From NCBI GenBank assembly GCA_964291485.2, contig OZ220224.1:2790001-2854000 (forward strand): a DNA stretch of 64,000 nucleotides, read 5' to 3'. The number at the start of each line of letters is the position of its first letter. The stretch's first letter is position 1. Under the pieces are notes generated by a model, which worked only from the letters and a program-made list of their open reading frames with translations, had not been told where the DNA came from and ran no database searches. The DNA comes from Kistimonas sp964291485 (GTDB taxonomy: Bacteria > Pseudomonadota > Gammaproteobacteria > Pseudomonadales > Endozoicomonadaceae). Shown here in pieces: positions 52,900 to 64,000 of the stretch. Made by a program: the position numbers and the translations under genes.

Positions 52900-55800
52900 T
52901 TAGCCACCGGCTCCCAGTGACAAAAGGGTGGCATTTCCGCCAACTGCGGTTGTATTTGTTGAACGTGTACGCTCCGTCGCAAATCGAAGCAGATAATGGG
53001 GCCCACCAGCTTTAGGCCCTGTCCCCGATAACCCCTGCCCACCAAATGGCTGCACTCCGACAATAGCGCCTATTTGATTACGGTTAATGTAAACATTCCC
53101 TGCCATGACACGACGATCAATATAAGCCGCTGTCGCTTCATTCCGCGTATGAACGCCCAGCGTCAGTCCAAAACCTGTTTCATTAATCTCATCAATCACA
53201 CGGTCAAGTTCACTCGCGGCATAACGAATGACATGCAGCACCGGACCAAAATGTTCTTTCTCAAGTTCTTTGATCGACTGTATTTCAAACGCCACGGGCG
53301 CCAGAAAACAGCCTTTGTGGCATTCAGCTGTCAGTGGCGTTTCTGCCAGCAAGCTCGCTGATGACTTCATGCTGTTTACATGTGCCTGTAGCTGATCACG
53401 TGCTTCAGCATCGATAACGGGTCCGATGTCTGTTTCATGCAGCACCGGGTTGCCAACAGCCAACTCAGCCATTGCACCTTTCAACAGGTCAATCATGCGG
53501 TATGCCACATCTTGCTGCAAATAAAGCACGCGCAAGGCTGAGCAGCGTTGTCCTGTACTGGCAAAGGCAGAATGGATGACATCAATCACCACCTGTTCCG
53601 GTAACGCGGTAGAATCCACGATCATCGCATTCTGACCACCCGTCTCAGCGACCAGGGTAGCAATCGCTCCCTCTCTGGCGGCCAGTGTGCGGTTAATCTG
53701 CTTTGCCGTCTCCGTCGAGCCTGTGAAAGCTACACCTGCTACCCTTTCATCCGCCACCAGTGCTGAACCCACGGTATAACCATCACCAGGCAGGAACTGA
53801 ATGACATCTTCAGGAACACCGGCCTCCAGCATTAACTGTACTGCTCGCCAGGCGACCAGGCCGGTCTGCTCTGCAGGTTTTGCGATCACAGTATTACCAG
53901 CGACCAAGGCGGCGGCGATCTGCCCTAAAAATATCGCTAACGGAAAATTCCAAGGGCTAATACAGGCAAAAACCCCGCGACCTGTCAGATAAAGCTCATC
54001 CAACTCACCGGTCGGACCGGCCATGGCCCTGACCGGAAAATGCTCTCTTGCCTGCAACGCATAATAGCGGCAGAAATCTACCGCTTCGCGGATTTCATCA
54101 ATACTGTCCTGTATCGTTTTTCCAGCTTCACGATGACATAGTGCCACCAGTTCGTGCTGATGAGACTCCAGCAAATCCGCCAGTCGCTCCAGACAGATGG
54201 CCCGTTCATCGACAACTCTGTTACTCCAGGCCGGGAAAGCGTTAGCCGCTACTTCAATCGCTTGCTGGACGTTTTGAGTATCGGCCCAATAAATCTCACC
54301 AACTTTTTCCTGTAACTCATAAGGACATTGCACGGTATGGCAATGACCACTCATTACCCGCTGACCATTTATAATGGGACTCGCCGAATACACAGTCTTT
54401 AAATATTCGCTGACACCGGCCTGGAAAGGCTCCCACTGGGACTCAATATTGATATTGATACCGGCCGAATTGAGACGAGACGAGCCATAAATATTCGGCG
54501 GGAGTGGTATACGATCGTTGGCCAATGACTCGCGACTGCGCAAGACAGTAACGGGATGCTTAACCAGATCCGCTATAGGCGTTTTAGCGTCCACCAGCCG
54601 GTGAACAAATGATGTATTGGCACCATTTTCCAGCAATCGCCTGACCAGGTAAGGCAAAAGGTTTTGGTGACTGCCGACGGGTGCATAAATTCTTACGGTA
54701 AGCTGCTCCTGCTCAATCAGCGTGTTATACAGCGCATCTCCCATACCGTGCAATCGCTGGAACTCAAATTGCCGGTGAGAGGCCATGGTCAGAATACTGG
54801 CGACCGTATGCGCATTGTGGGTAGCAAATTGTGGGTATAACAGGCCGGAAACAGTATCATTCAGAAGAAAACGGGCACAGGCAAGGTATGAAACATCCGT
54901 CGCTTCCTTGCGTGTATAGACCGGGTAACTCTGCAATCCCTGCTGTTGAGCCAGCTTGATTTCACTGTCCCAGTAAGCACCTTTCACCAGCCGGACAGGT
55001 ACGCAGTCACCCACTTCTCGGGCCAATGCTGCCAGCCAGCAAAGTACCGGGAGTGCACGCTTTGAGTAAGCCTGAACTACCAGTCCAAACTGATTCCATC
55101 CAGCCAGGGCCGGATGGCGATACAGCTTTTCAAACATGTGTAGCGATAATTCAAGACGATCCGCTTCTTCAGCGTCAATTGTGATCCCGACGTTGCTTGC
55201 CCGCGCTTTTTGCAGCAATGCCAGCAAGGTATCAAAAAGCTCGGTCATCACCCGCTTTTCCTGGGAAACTTCATAGCGGGGATGCAACGCCGAAAGCTTG
55301 ATGGAAATTGTCGGCGCTGGCACATTGTCATTGTTGTTTTGGCTACTGTCTATCGTTTCTATCGCCTGGACATAGGCATCACAATAGAGGCTGGCATCTT
55401 TAGCGGTCAGCGCAGCTTCACCCAGCATATCAAAAGAATAGGCATAGCCTTTTTCCTGATACTCCCGGGCATGCTTCAATGCTTCCTGAATGGTGCGCCC
55501 CAACACAAAATGCTTACCCATAATTTTCATGGCCTGATGCATGGCCTTACGGATAACAGGTTCACCCAAACGGTTGACCAGTCGATTGATAACACCGGCC
55601 GGTGAACCATCCACTGAGTCATCAAGTGTTACCACCTTACCTGTCAACATAAGCCCCCAGGTTGAGGCGTTAACCAGTAAGGAGTCACTTTTTCGCAAAT
55701 ACGGTTCCCAGTCGGCAATACTCAATTTGTCACGGATAAGGGCATCAGCAGTCTGGGCATCAGGGACACGCATTAACGCCTCGGCAAGACACATCAGCAG

Positions 55801-56067
55801 AATACCTTCCCTGGTATCAAGGCTGTACTGTAGCAACAGTGCATCAATCATCAGGATAGCGTCATCACGACTCCGCACTTGTTCAATCAAACGGGTAGCA
55901 CGCGCGGTAACCGCTGACATTTCTTCTGAAGACGGCTCCGCCAATATCATCAGATGTGAAAGCCACTCGGATTCATCCAGCCCGTAACAACCGGATATCG
56001 CCGCTTTCAGCGCTTCTGAGCCCTGCTGGAGAAATTCTGGCGTAAGGACGTCTTCTGTTTGGTACAT
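52900..56067 (-). CDS. putA: Bifunctional proline dehydrogenase / P5C dehydrogenase
   Basis: Converts proline to glutamate with FAD and NAD, 1055 residues. The proline dehydrogenase barrel covers about 150-480 (AARVPVRLVKGAYWDSEIK-like text VPVRLVKGAYWDSEI, and RIYAPVGSHQNLLPYLVRRLLENGANTSF, split). The aldehyde dehydrogenase covers about 560-1030 with SPWNFPLAIFLGQIAAALVAGN (split), catalytic VAETGGQNAM and STGQRCSALRVL (Cys nucleophile). The N-terminus starts directly in the arm domain. The ribbon-helix-helix DNA-binding domain of E. coli PutA is absent, so it cannot repress put genes by itself. GGGGAAAG precedes the ATG. Confidence 0.95.
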   Translation of the reverse strand: MYQTEDVLTPEFLQQGSEALKAAISGCYGLDESEWLSHLMILAEPSSEEMSAVTARATRLIEQVRSRDDAILMIDALLLQYSLDTREGILLMCLAEALMRVPDAQTADALIRDKLSIADWEPYLRKSDSLLVNASTWGLMLTGKVVTLDDSVDGSPAGVINRLVNRLGEPVIRKAMHQAMKIMGKHFVLGRTIQEALKHAREYQEKGYAYSFDMLGEAALTAKDASLYCDAYVQAIETIDSSQNNNDNVPAPTISIKLSALHPRYEVSQEKRVMTELFDTLLALLQKARASNVGITIDAEEADRLELSLHMFEKLYRHPALAGWNQFGLVVQAYSKRALPVLCWLAALAREVGDCVPVRLVKGAYWDSEIKLAQQQGLQSYPVYTRKEATDVSYLACARFLLNDTVSGLLYPQFATHNAHTVASILTMASHRQFEFQRLHGMGDALYNTLIEQEQLTVRIYAPVGSHQNLLPYLVRRLLENGANTSFVHRLVDAKTPIADLVKHPVTVLRSRESLANDRIPLPPNIYGSSRLNSAGININIESQWEPFQAGVSEYLKTVYSASPIINGQRVMSGHCHTVQCPYELQEKVGEIYWADTQNVQQAIEVAANAFPAWSNRVVDERAICLERLADLLESHQHELVALCHREAGKTIQDSIDEIREAVDFCRYYALQAREHFPVRAMAGPTGELDELYLTGRGVFACISPWNFPLAIFLGQIAAALVAGNTVIAKPAEQTGLVAWRAVQLMLEAGVPEDVIQFLPGDGYTVGSALVADERVAGVAFTGSTETAKQINRTLAAREGAIATLVAETGGQNAMIVDSTALPEQVVIDVIHSAFASTGQRCSALRVLYLQQDVAYRMIDLLKGAMAELAVGNPVLHETDIGPVIDAEARDQLQAHVNSMKSSASLLAETPLTAECHKGCFLAPVAFEIQSIKELEKEHFGPVLHVIRYAASELDRVIDEINETGFGLTLGVHTRNEATAAYIDRRVMAGNVYINRNQIGAIVGVQPFGGQGLSGTGPKAGGPHYLLRFATERTRSTNTTAVGGNATLLSLGAGG

Positions 56068-56344
56068 ACTATTGCTTTCCCCGAGTCAATGAGTTCACTC
56101 TGGTTCCAACTGCAGCGAAGAACCAGCCCTTATCTATGATGGTTATATATTTAACCGCCTAATTATTCTAGAAAACTCTTAGAGATGACGCTGTACAAGT
56201 TTGGTTTCTCTATAGCTGCTCTACGTACAGGTTCTGTTCAATAACCTTTTTGTCAATTAAGCTAACCAAAAAAAACTTAATCATCTGTAGAATTGGACAG
56301 TTTTATCCATAAAATGGTTCTGCTAAAAGCAATAAAAAATAATA

Positions 56345-56908
56345 ATGAGAACATCAAACAATCTTCTATTTTTGTGCAAAATACTCTTCGTTTCACCCTC
56401 ACTGCTAGCATGGGAATTGGTCAAAGAGCACGACGGCATTTCTGTTTATACGAGAGATGTAGACGGCTCACCAATTAAAGCATTCAAAGCAGTCACCACA
56501 GTTCAAAGTACACTGACAGCACTCGTTGCCTTACTGGAAGATACCCAGGCAGGGCCTGACTGGTTATATAGCTGTCTTTCGTTACAGCAGATCCACAGCG
56601 ATTCACCAACCAAAGCGTACAACTACACCATCAATGACCTTCCTTGGCCTGTCAAAGACCGAGATGTCATCATTTATAGTGAACTGGAGCAGGATCCAAA
56701 CACCCTTTCTGTGGGGATTACCATGAAGGGACTCCCCCATTATCTCCCTGAAAACAAGGACTATGTTCGTGTTCCTTATCTGACTGGTGAATGGACAATT
56801 GTTCCTGTCAAAAATGACACAATAGAAGTCAATTACACCGCACATATTGAACCCGGCGGTAACCTCCCTGACTGGCTGGTCAACACCCTGTTGGTAGACA
56901 CCCCCTGA
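56345..56908 (+). CDS. START-domain protein, probably shortened by a frameshift
   Basis: Periplasmic or secreted lipid-binding-type protein with a signal-like start (LLFLCKILFVSPSLLA). The START fold follows: WELVKEHDGISVYTRDVDGSPIKAFKAV (split), then DLPWPVKDRDVIIYSELEQDP, and IEVNYTAHIEPGGNLPDWLVNTLLVDTP before a TGA at 56906. A tract of five C (56901-56905) precedes the stop. One extra base would open LKTFIEMKKILPQEKYQLATRAYIQSP (split) to a TGA at 56986, the normal START-protein end. So it is either a real truncation of about 26 residues or a sequence error. The ligand is unknown. Confidence 0.7.
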   Translation: MRTSNNLLFLCKILFVSPSLLAWELVKEHDGISVYTRDVDGSPIKAFKAVTTVQSTLTALVALLEDTQAGPDWLYSCLSLQQIHSDSPTKAYNYTINDLPWPVKDRDVIIYSELEQDPNTLSVGITMKGLPHYLPENKDYVRVPYLTGEWTIVPVKNDTIEVNYTAHIEPGGNLPDWLVNTLLVDTP

Positions 56909-57004
56909 AGACCTTTATAGAAATGAAAAAAATATTACCGCAGGAAAAATATCAGCTGGCCACACGCGCTTATATCCAATCCCCCTGATCGCATGCGAAC
57001 TACA

Positions 57005-57028
57005 GCCGGGGAAACCTATTTCCCCGGC
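57005..57028 (+). terminator. Hairpin between convergent genes
   Basis: A 10-bp perfect stem (GCCGGGGAAA / TTTCCCCGGC) with a CCTA loop stands between the START gene and the OmpA-like gene. It lacks T runs but could act on both transcripts. Confidence 0.6.
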
Positions 57029-57058
57029 ACAAGCAATACACACGCTGATTACGCTTAG

Positions 57059-57832
57059 TTAACGGTTCACCATTTCAATCTCGACCCGTCTGTTTTTCAT
57101 ACGTCCTTCGAGTGTGGCGTTATCAGCAATAGGATCTTTCGGCCCCATTCCGAGCGTGCTCAACCGCTGACTCTTCACGCCCTGACGAACCAGATAATTC
57201 ATAACAGAATCTGCACGCTGTTTGGAGAGCCAGACATTGTACGTCTCATTACCCGTCGAATCGGTATAGCCAACCAACTGATAATGCGTATCTGGGTATT
57301 TCTTCAGGTAAGCCGCTTCTTTATCCAGAATCGCTTTGGCCTGATCGGTCAACTCACTGGAATTGAACTTGAACGTCACATCATGAAGTACACGTTCTGG
57401 CGGCACCGGGCACCCATATTCATCGACAGGAACACCAAGAGGTGTATTCATACAACGATCGCGCTTGTCCATCACGCCATCTTTATCAGAATCCTTATCA
57501 ACGACAATCGGACAACCATACTGGTCAACCGGCACACCGGCGGGTGTGTTCTTACAACGGTCGTGCGTGTCAGCAACACCATCACGATCATAATCAGTCA
57601 CTTTAGGCTCTTCATGACCACTTAACGCACAGATAAGGCTACCAATCAATGCTCCACCCACGGCTCCCCATGTAGCCGCTTCCTTATCCGACATTGCGCC
57701 TCCTGCACCACCGACGGTTGCACCTGCGATAGCGCATTGCCACCAAGACTGCTGTGATGTTGTTGAACAGCCAACAATGCTGGCGGCAAGGAGTACTAGT
57801 GCCATACGGCCGCTTAAAGACTTCAAACTCAT
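57059..57832 (-). CDS. OmpA-family lipoprotein with thrombospondin type 3 repeats
   Basis: A 257-residue envelope protein. The lipoprotein signal ends at lipobox SIVGC (Cys22). A glycine-zipper segment (GATVGGAGGAMSDKEAATWGAVGGALIG, split; about 37-63) may insert in a membrane. Two calcium-binding repeats, DRDGVADTHDRCKNTPAGVPVDQYGCP (split) and DSDKDGVMDKRDRCMNTPLGVP, each keep Asp-rich loops and a Cys pair. The C-terminal OmpA domain (VTFKFNSSELTDQAKAIL ... GYTDSTGNETYNVWLSKQRA) binds peptidoglycan, with the Asp and Arg residues present. GGCGGAG precedes the ATG. Confidence 0.9.
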   Translation of the reverse strand: MSLKSLSGRMALVLLAASIVGCSTTSQQSWWQCAIAGATVGGAGGAMSDKEAATWGAVGGALIGSLICALSGHEEPKVTDYDRDGVADTHDRCKNTPAGVPVDQYGCPIVVDKDSDKDGVMDKRDRCMNTPLGVPVDEYGCPVPPERVLHDVTFKFNSSELTDQAKAILDKEAAYLKKYPDTHYQLVGYTDSTGNETYNVWLSKQRADSVMNYLVRQGVKSQRLSTLGMGPKDPIADNATLEGRMKNRRVEIEMVNR

Positions 57833-58002
57833 AGCTTACTCCGCCTGTTTAGGATTTCAGCATGAGCAAGTGTAGGCAGGGATAGTAAATGTGTCGTATG
57901 AATAGGTGGGAAAACGGTAGTTTGTATGGTCAAGCAACGCTGTCACCACAGCAAGCGCGTTTCGTTGTCTTTCTGAACAATTTTACTTTTTACAGATAGA
58001 AA

Positions 58003-58032
58003 AAAAGCCCTGAAGTAACCTTCAGGGCTTTT
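58003..58032 (-). terminator. Terminator of the rRNA operon
   Basis: AAAAGCCCTGAA pairs with TTCAGGGCTTTT across a 6-base loop. On the minus strand a run of eight T follows (A run from 58000). It lies 4 bases past the tRNA-Thr CCA end, so it ends the rrn transcript. Confidence 0.9.
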
Positions 58033-58035
58033 ATC

Positions 58036-58111
58036 TGGAGCTCTTGGGCGGATTTGAACCGCCGACCTCACCCTTACCAAGGGTGTGCTCTACCAACTGA
58101 GCTACAAGAGC
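58036..58111 (-). tRNA. tRNA-Thr, anticodon GGT
   Basis: A 76-base cloverleaf on the minus strand. The acceptor is GCTCTTG...CAAGAGC, the D arm AGCTCAGTTGGTAGAGC, the anticodon stem CACCC-TTGGTAA-GGGTG with anticodon GGT, the T arm GGCGGTTCAAATCCGCC, and CCA is encoded. It is the distal gene of the rRNA operon. Confidence 0.95.
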
Positions 58112-58157
58112 GCTTTCACGCTGTGTTTGAATCATGAAAATTCAAGCGAAATTTAAA

Positions 58158-58274
58158 GCCTGGCGATGACCTACTCTCACATGGGGAGACCCCACACTAC
58201 CATCGGCGATGTATCGTTTCACTGCTGAGTTCGGGATGGGATCAGGTGGGGCCAATACTCTATGCTCGCCAGAC
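58158..58274 (-). rRNA. rrf: 5S ribosomal RNA
   Basis: A 117-base sequence on the minus strand. It starts GTCTGGCGAGC and ends CATCGCCAGGC (the terminal stem). The internal CCCGAACTCAGCAGTGAAACG and GTAGTGTGGGG text is typical of gammaproteobacterial 5S rRNA. Edges are by eye, accurate to within 2 bases. Confidence 0.93.
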
Positions 58275-58388
58275 AAAACTGGTTGATGAAAGACATTTGC
58301 CTCTCATCCGGAATCTGAAATCTGTTTACTGTGCTACACACTCTCAACGATCTGCGTCGTTGGCGTTCAAATCGCTTTGGCGTTATAT

Positions 58389-61289
<2,901 letters not shown>

Positions 61290-61560
61290 TATAACCCAAA
61301 ACAATTTCTGAATTAAATCCAGCAACCGAAGTTACCGATTCAAACCAGGATCATTTTGATGATCAAACGCCTAGACCAACGCTACCTTTAAGTGCGTTGG
61401 ATTTACTATACGATCGCCAGATCGTTTGCTTGAGAGTGCTCAGCAACAGTAAAATTTTCAGATTCCAAATTTTTAAAGAACAAATGAAAGAACCGCAGGC
61501 CGAAGCCAAGGTTCAATCAAGCAATTCGTGTGGACGCTTACCCGAAATGAGAATTTCGAT
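61290..61560 (-). other. 16S-23S spacer without tRNA genes
   Basis: About 270 bases with no cloverleaf. It contains a boxA-like TGTTCTTTAAAAA (61470-61482, minus strand) and a 22-base stretch (61518-61539) that can pair with the 16S leader for RNase III processing. Confidence 0.75.
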
Positions 61561-63102
<1,542 letters not shown>

Positions 63103-63343
63103 AATCGTGTGATGCTTAAGGCATCAAATCTGGCTCATCAGTTCGCAAGAACTACCCATCAATCGTAATGAATTAACAAGTGGTGCTTACTCATGATGAA
63201 AATCTTTGGTTATTTCCGAAGAAATAACTTTTCTCATCCGAGCAAGCGCCCACACGAATTGCTTGATAATTTGTTAAAGAGCAGATCGCTGAAAGTGATT
63301 CAGACTGCGTTCCGAGAACCTTGTCCGTTTCAGCGAGGCCGCC
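63103..63343 (-). promoter_or_regulatory. rrn leader with boxA and processing stem arm
   Basis: The leader of the rRNA transcript contains TGCTCTTTAACAA (63271-63283, minus strand), the boxA antitermination site bound by NusB/NusE. Just inside it lies the arm at 63244-63265 that pairs with the 61518-61539 arm. No gene is present. Confidence 0.8.
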
Positions 63344-63371
63344 ATTCTACAGTGGCGGACTTCAGTGTCAA
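63344..63371 (-). promoter_or_regulatory. rrn promoter, gene-proximal
   Basis: TTGACA (63371-63366), 16-base spacer, TAGAAT (63349-63344), then GGCGGCC, a GC-rich discriminator expected for stringent control. Confidence 0.8.
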
Positions 63372-63424
63372 GCGCTTGTTTCACCCGGTGAAACCGGAGA
63401 GCGAAGCTCGTTGACAGGCGGCGC

Positions 63425-63452
63425 ATTCTACAGCGTTTCGGCCTTGTGTCAA
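63425..63452 (-). promoter_or_regulatory. rrn promoter, middle
   Basis: TTGACA (63452-63447), 16-base spacer, TAGAAT (63430-63425), then GCGCCGCC. It is built exactly like its downstream neighbour, 81 bases away. Confidence 0.8.
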
Positions 63453-63527
63453 TCGCTCGTTTCATCTTGTGGATAATTCGGCGTTTGACGACCGGGTCGC
63501 TAAGAAGCTGACCGCAACAGGAGGCGC

Positions 63528-63555
63528 ATTATAGGGAGAACTGATTCAATCTCAA
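63528..63555 (-). promoter_or_regulatory. rrn promoter, gene-distal
   Basis: TTGAGA (63555-63550), 16-base spacer, perfect TATAAT (63533-63528), then GCGCCTCC. It lies 46 bases after the hairpin of the upstream TatD-family gene. Confidence 0.8.
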
Positions 63556-63600
63556 TAAGTATGAACACGCAGGGAGGTATTTAACGCGGCACCTTAATGA

Positions 63601-63629
63601 AATAAAGCAGCTTATTGAGCTGCTTTATT
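63601..63629 (-). terminator. Hairpin at the end of the TatD-family gene
   Basis: AATAAAGCAGC pairs with GCTGCTTTATT across a 7-base loop that holds the stop codon. On the minus strand TTTATTTC follows. It is a plausible terminator overlapping the coding end. Confidence 0.6.
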
Positions 63630-64000
63630 AAAGAGGGTAAAGAAGTTATTGGTCGTATGCTCGGCCAGCGCTTCAACGGAGACGCCTTTTAATTCAGCAA
63701 TAAACTTGCCCACTTCTGGCACATATTTCGGCTCATTGGATTTACCTCGAAAAGGGACTGGCGCCAGATAAGGGGAGTCCGTTTCAACCAAAATCCGATC
63801 CAGCGGGACTTTACGGGCAACATCTCTCAGATCACCGGCATTCTTGAACGTCACAATGCCCGAAAATGAAATGTAGAAATTCATGTCCATGGCTTTTTTA
63901 GCCATATCCCAGCTTTCCGTAAAGCAGTGCATGACGCCGGCAGATTCTGTAGAACCATGAGAGGCAATCAGACTTAGCGTATCTTCACGGGCATCACGGG
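63612..64000 (-). CDS. TatD-family DNase, C-terminal part, 5' end cut by window
   Basis: The frame is open to the right edge, so the N-terminal half is missing. The visible 129 or so residues begin RDAREDTLSLIASHGS and continue VMHCFTESWDMAKKAMDMNFYISFSGIVTFKN (split), PLDRILVETDSPYLAPVP and GKSNEPKYVPEVGKFIAELKG (split). The His of MHCF and the Asp of ETDSPY are metal ligands of TatD-type metallo-nucleases. It is closest by eye to E. coli YcfH. It lies upstream of the rRNA operon on the same strand. Confidence 0.92.
   Translation of the reverse strand, partial: RDAREDTLSLIASHGSTESAGVMHCFTESWDMAKKAMDMNFYISFSGIVTFKNAGDLRDVARKVPLDRILVETDSPYLAPVPFRGKSNEPKYVPEVGKFIAELKGVSVEALAEHTTNNFFTLFNKAAQ

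Noticed and set aside
61290..61560. tRNA-Ile or tRNA-Ala in the rRNA spacer
   Set aside because: No GGTTCGAATCC-type T arm or CCA end is present in the spacer on either strand.

Overview
The window is a stretch of a gammaproteobacterial chromosome with no sign of phage, plasmid or insertion sequences. Many genes have close E. coli-type relatives (sodB, betT, dauA, ycgN family, menFDHBCE, ubiTUV, alaE, thiM, grxA, tatD family), and the right end carries a complete rRNA operon. The 16S text, the compatible-solute and sodium-coupled transporters and the coexistence of ubiquinone and menaquinone genes fit a marine, facultatively anaerobic member of the Oceanospirillales. An Endozoicomonadaceae-like host is my guess from memory of 16S features, not a measured placement.

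Layout, 0-17 kb: a membrane-anchored coiled-coil protein cut by the left edge, a small unknown gene and iron superoxide dismutase. A Fur-box-preceded iron uptake locus follows (TonB receptor, lipoprotein binding protein, two permeases, ATPase). Next come the choline transporter BetT, two small unknown genes, a YcgN-family protein, an AdiC/PotE-type antiporter, the SulP transporter DauA, and a sodium/glycine-alanine symporter behind a tandem glycine riboswitch. 17-31 kb: a DUF2058 protein, a thioesterase, a crotonase, a LysR regulator facing an AEC carrier, a GNAT acetyltransferase divergent from a possible DUF120-like protein, a patatin phospholipase, glutaredoxin, a saccharopine-dehydrogenase-like protein and a gsiABCD-type peptide or glutathione importer.

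31-47 kb is rich in quinone genes. thiM overlaps ubiT. ubiUV, on the other strand, has a well-placed FNR/Anr-type box. A complete menFDHBCE operon makes 1,4-dihydroxy-2-naphthoyl-CoA from chorismate and has a palindromic operator candidate over its promoter. UbiTUV make ubiquinone without oxygen and the Men enzymes make the menaquinone precursor, so the segment points to life with and without oxygen. 47-58 kb is a proline/ornithine catabolism neighbourhood (rocD, putP, putA) interrupted by a sialidase-like gene and a decayed membrane-protein gene. A START-domain gene with a probable frameshift and an OmpA-like lipoprotein follow.

58-64 kb, all on the minus strand: a TatD-family DNase cut by the right edge, then an rRNA operon (16S, 23S, 5S, tRNA-Thr) with no tRNA in the 16S-23S spacer. 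It has three evenly built promoters, boxA signals and a visible pre-16S processing stem. I see no dramatic new defence or mobile system. The most interesting items are the DUF120-like protein, the FNR-type ubiUV promoter, the men operator palindrome, the glycine riboswitch, the two decayed genes and the triple rrn promoter.
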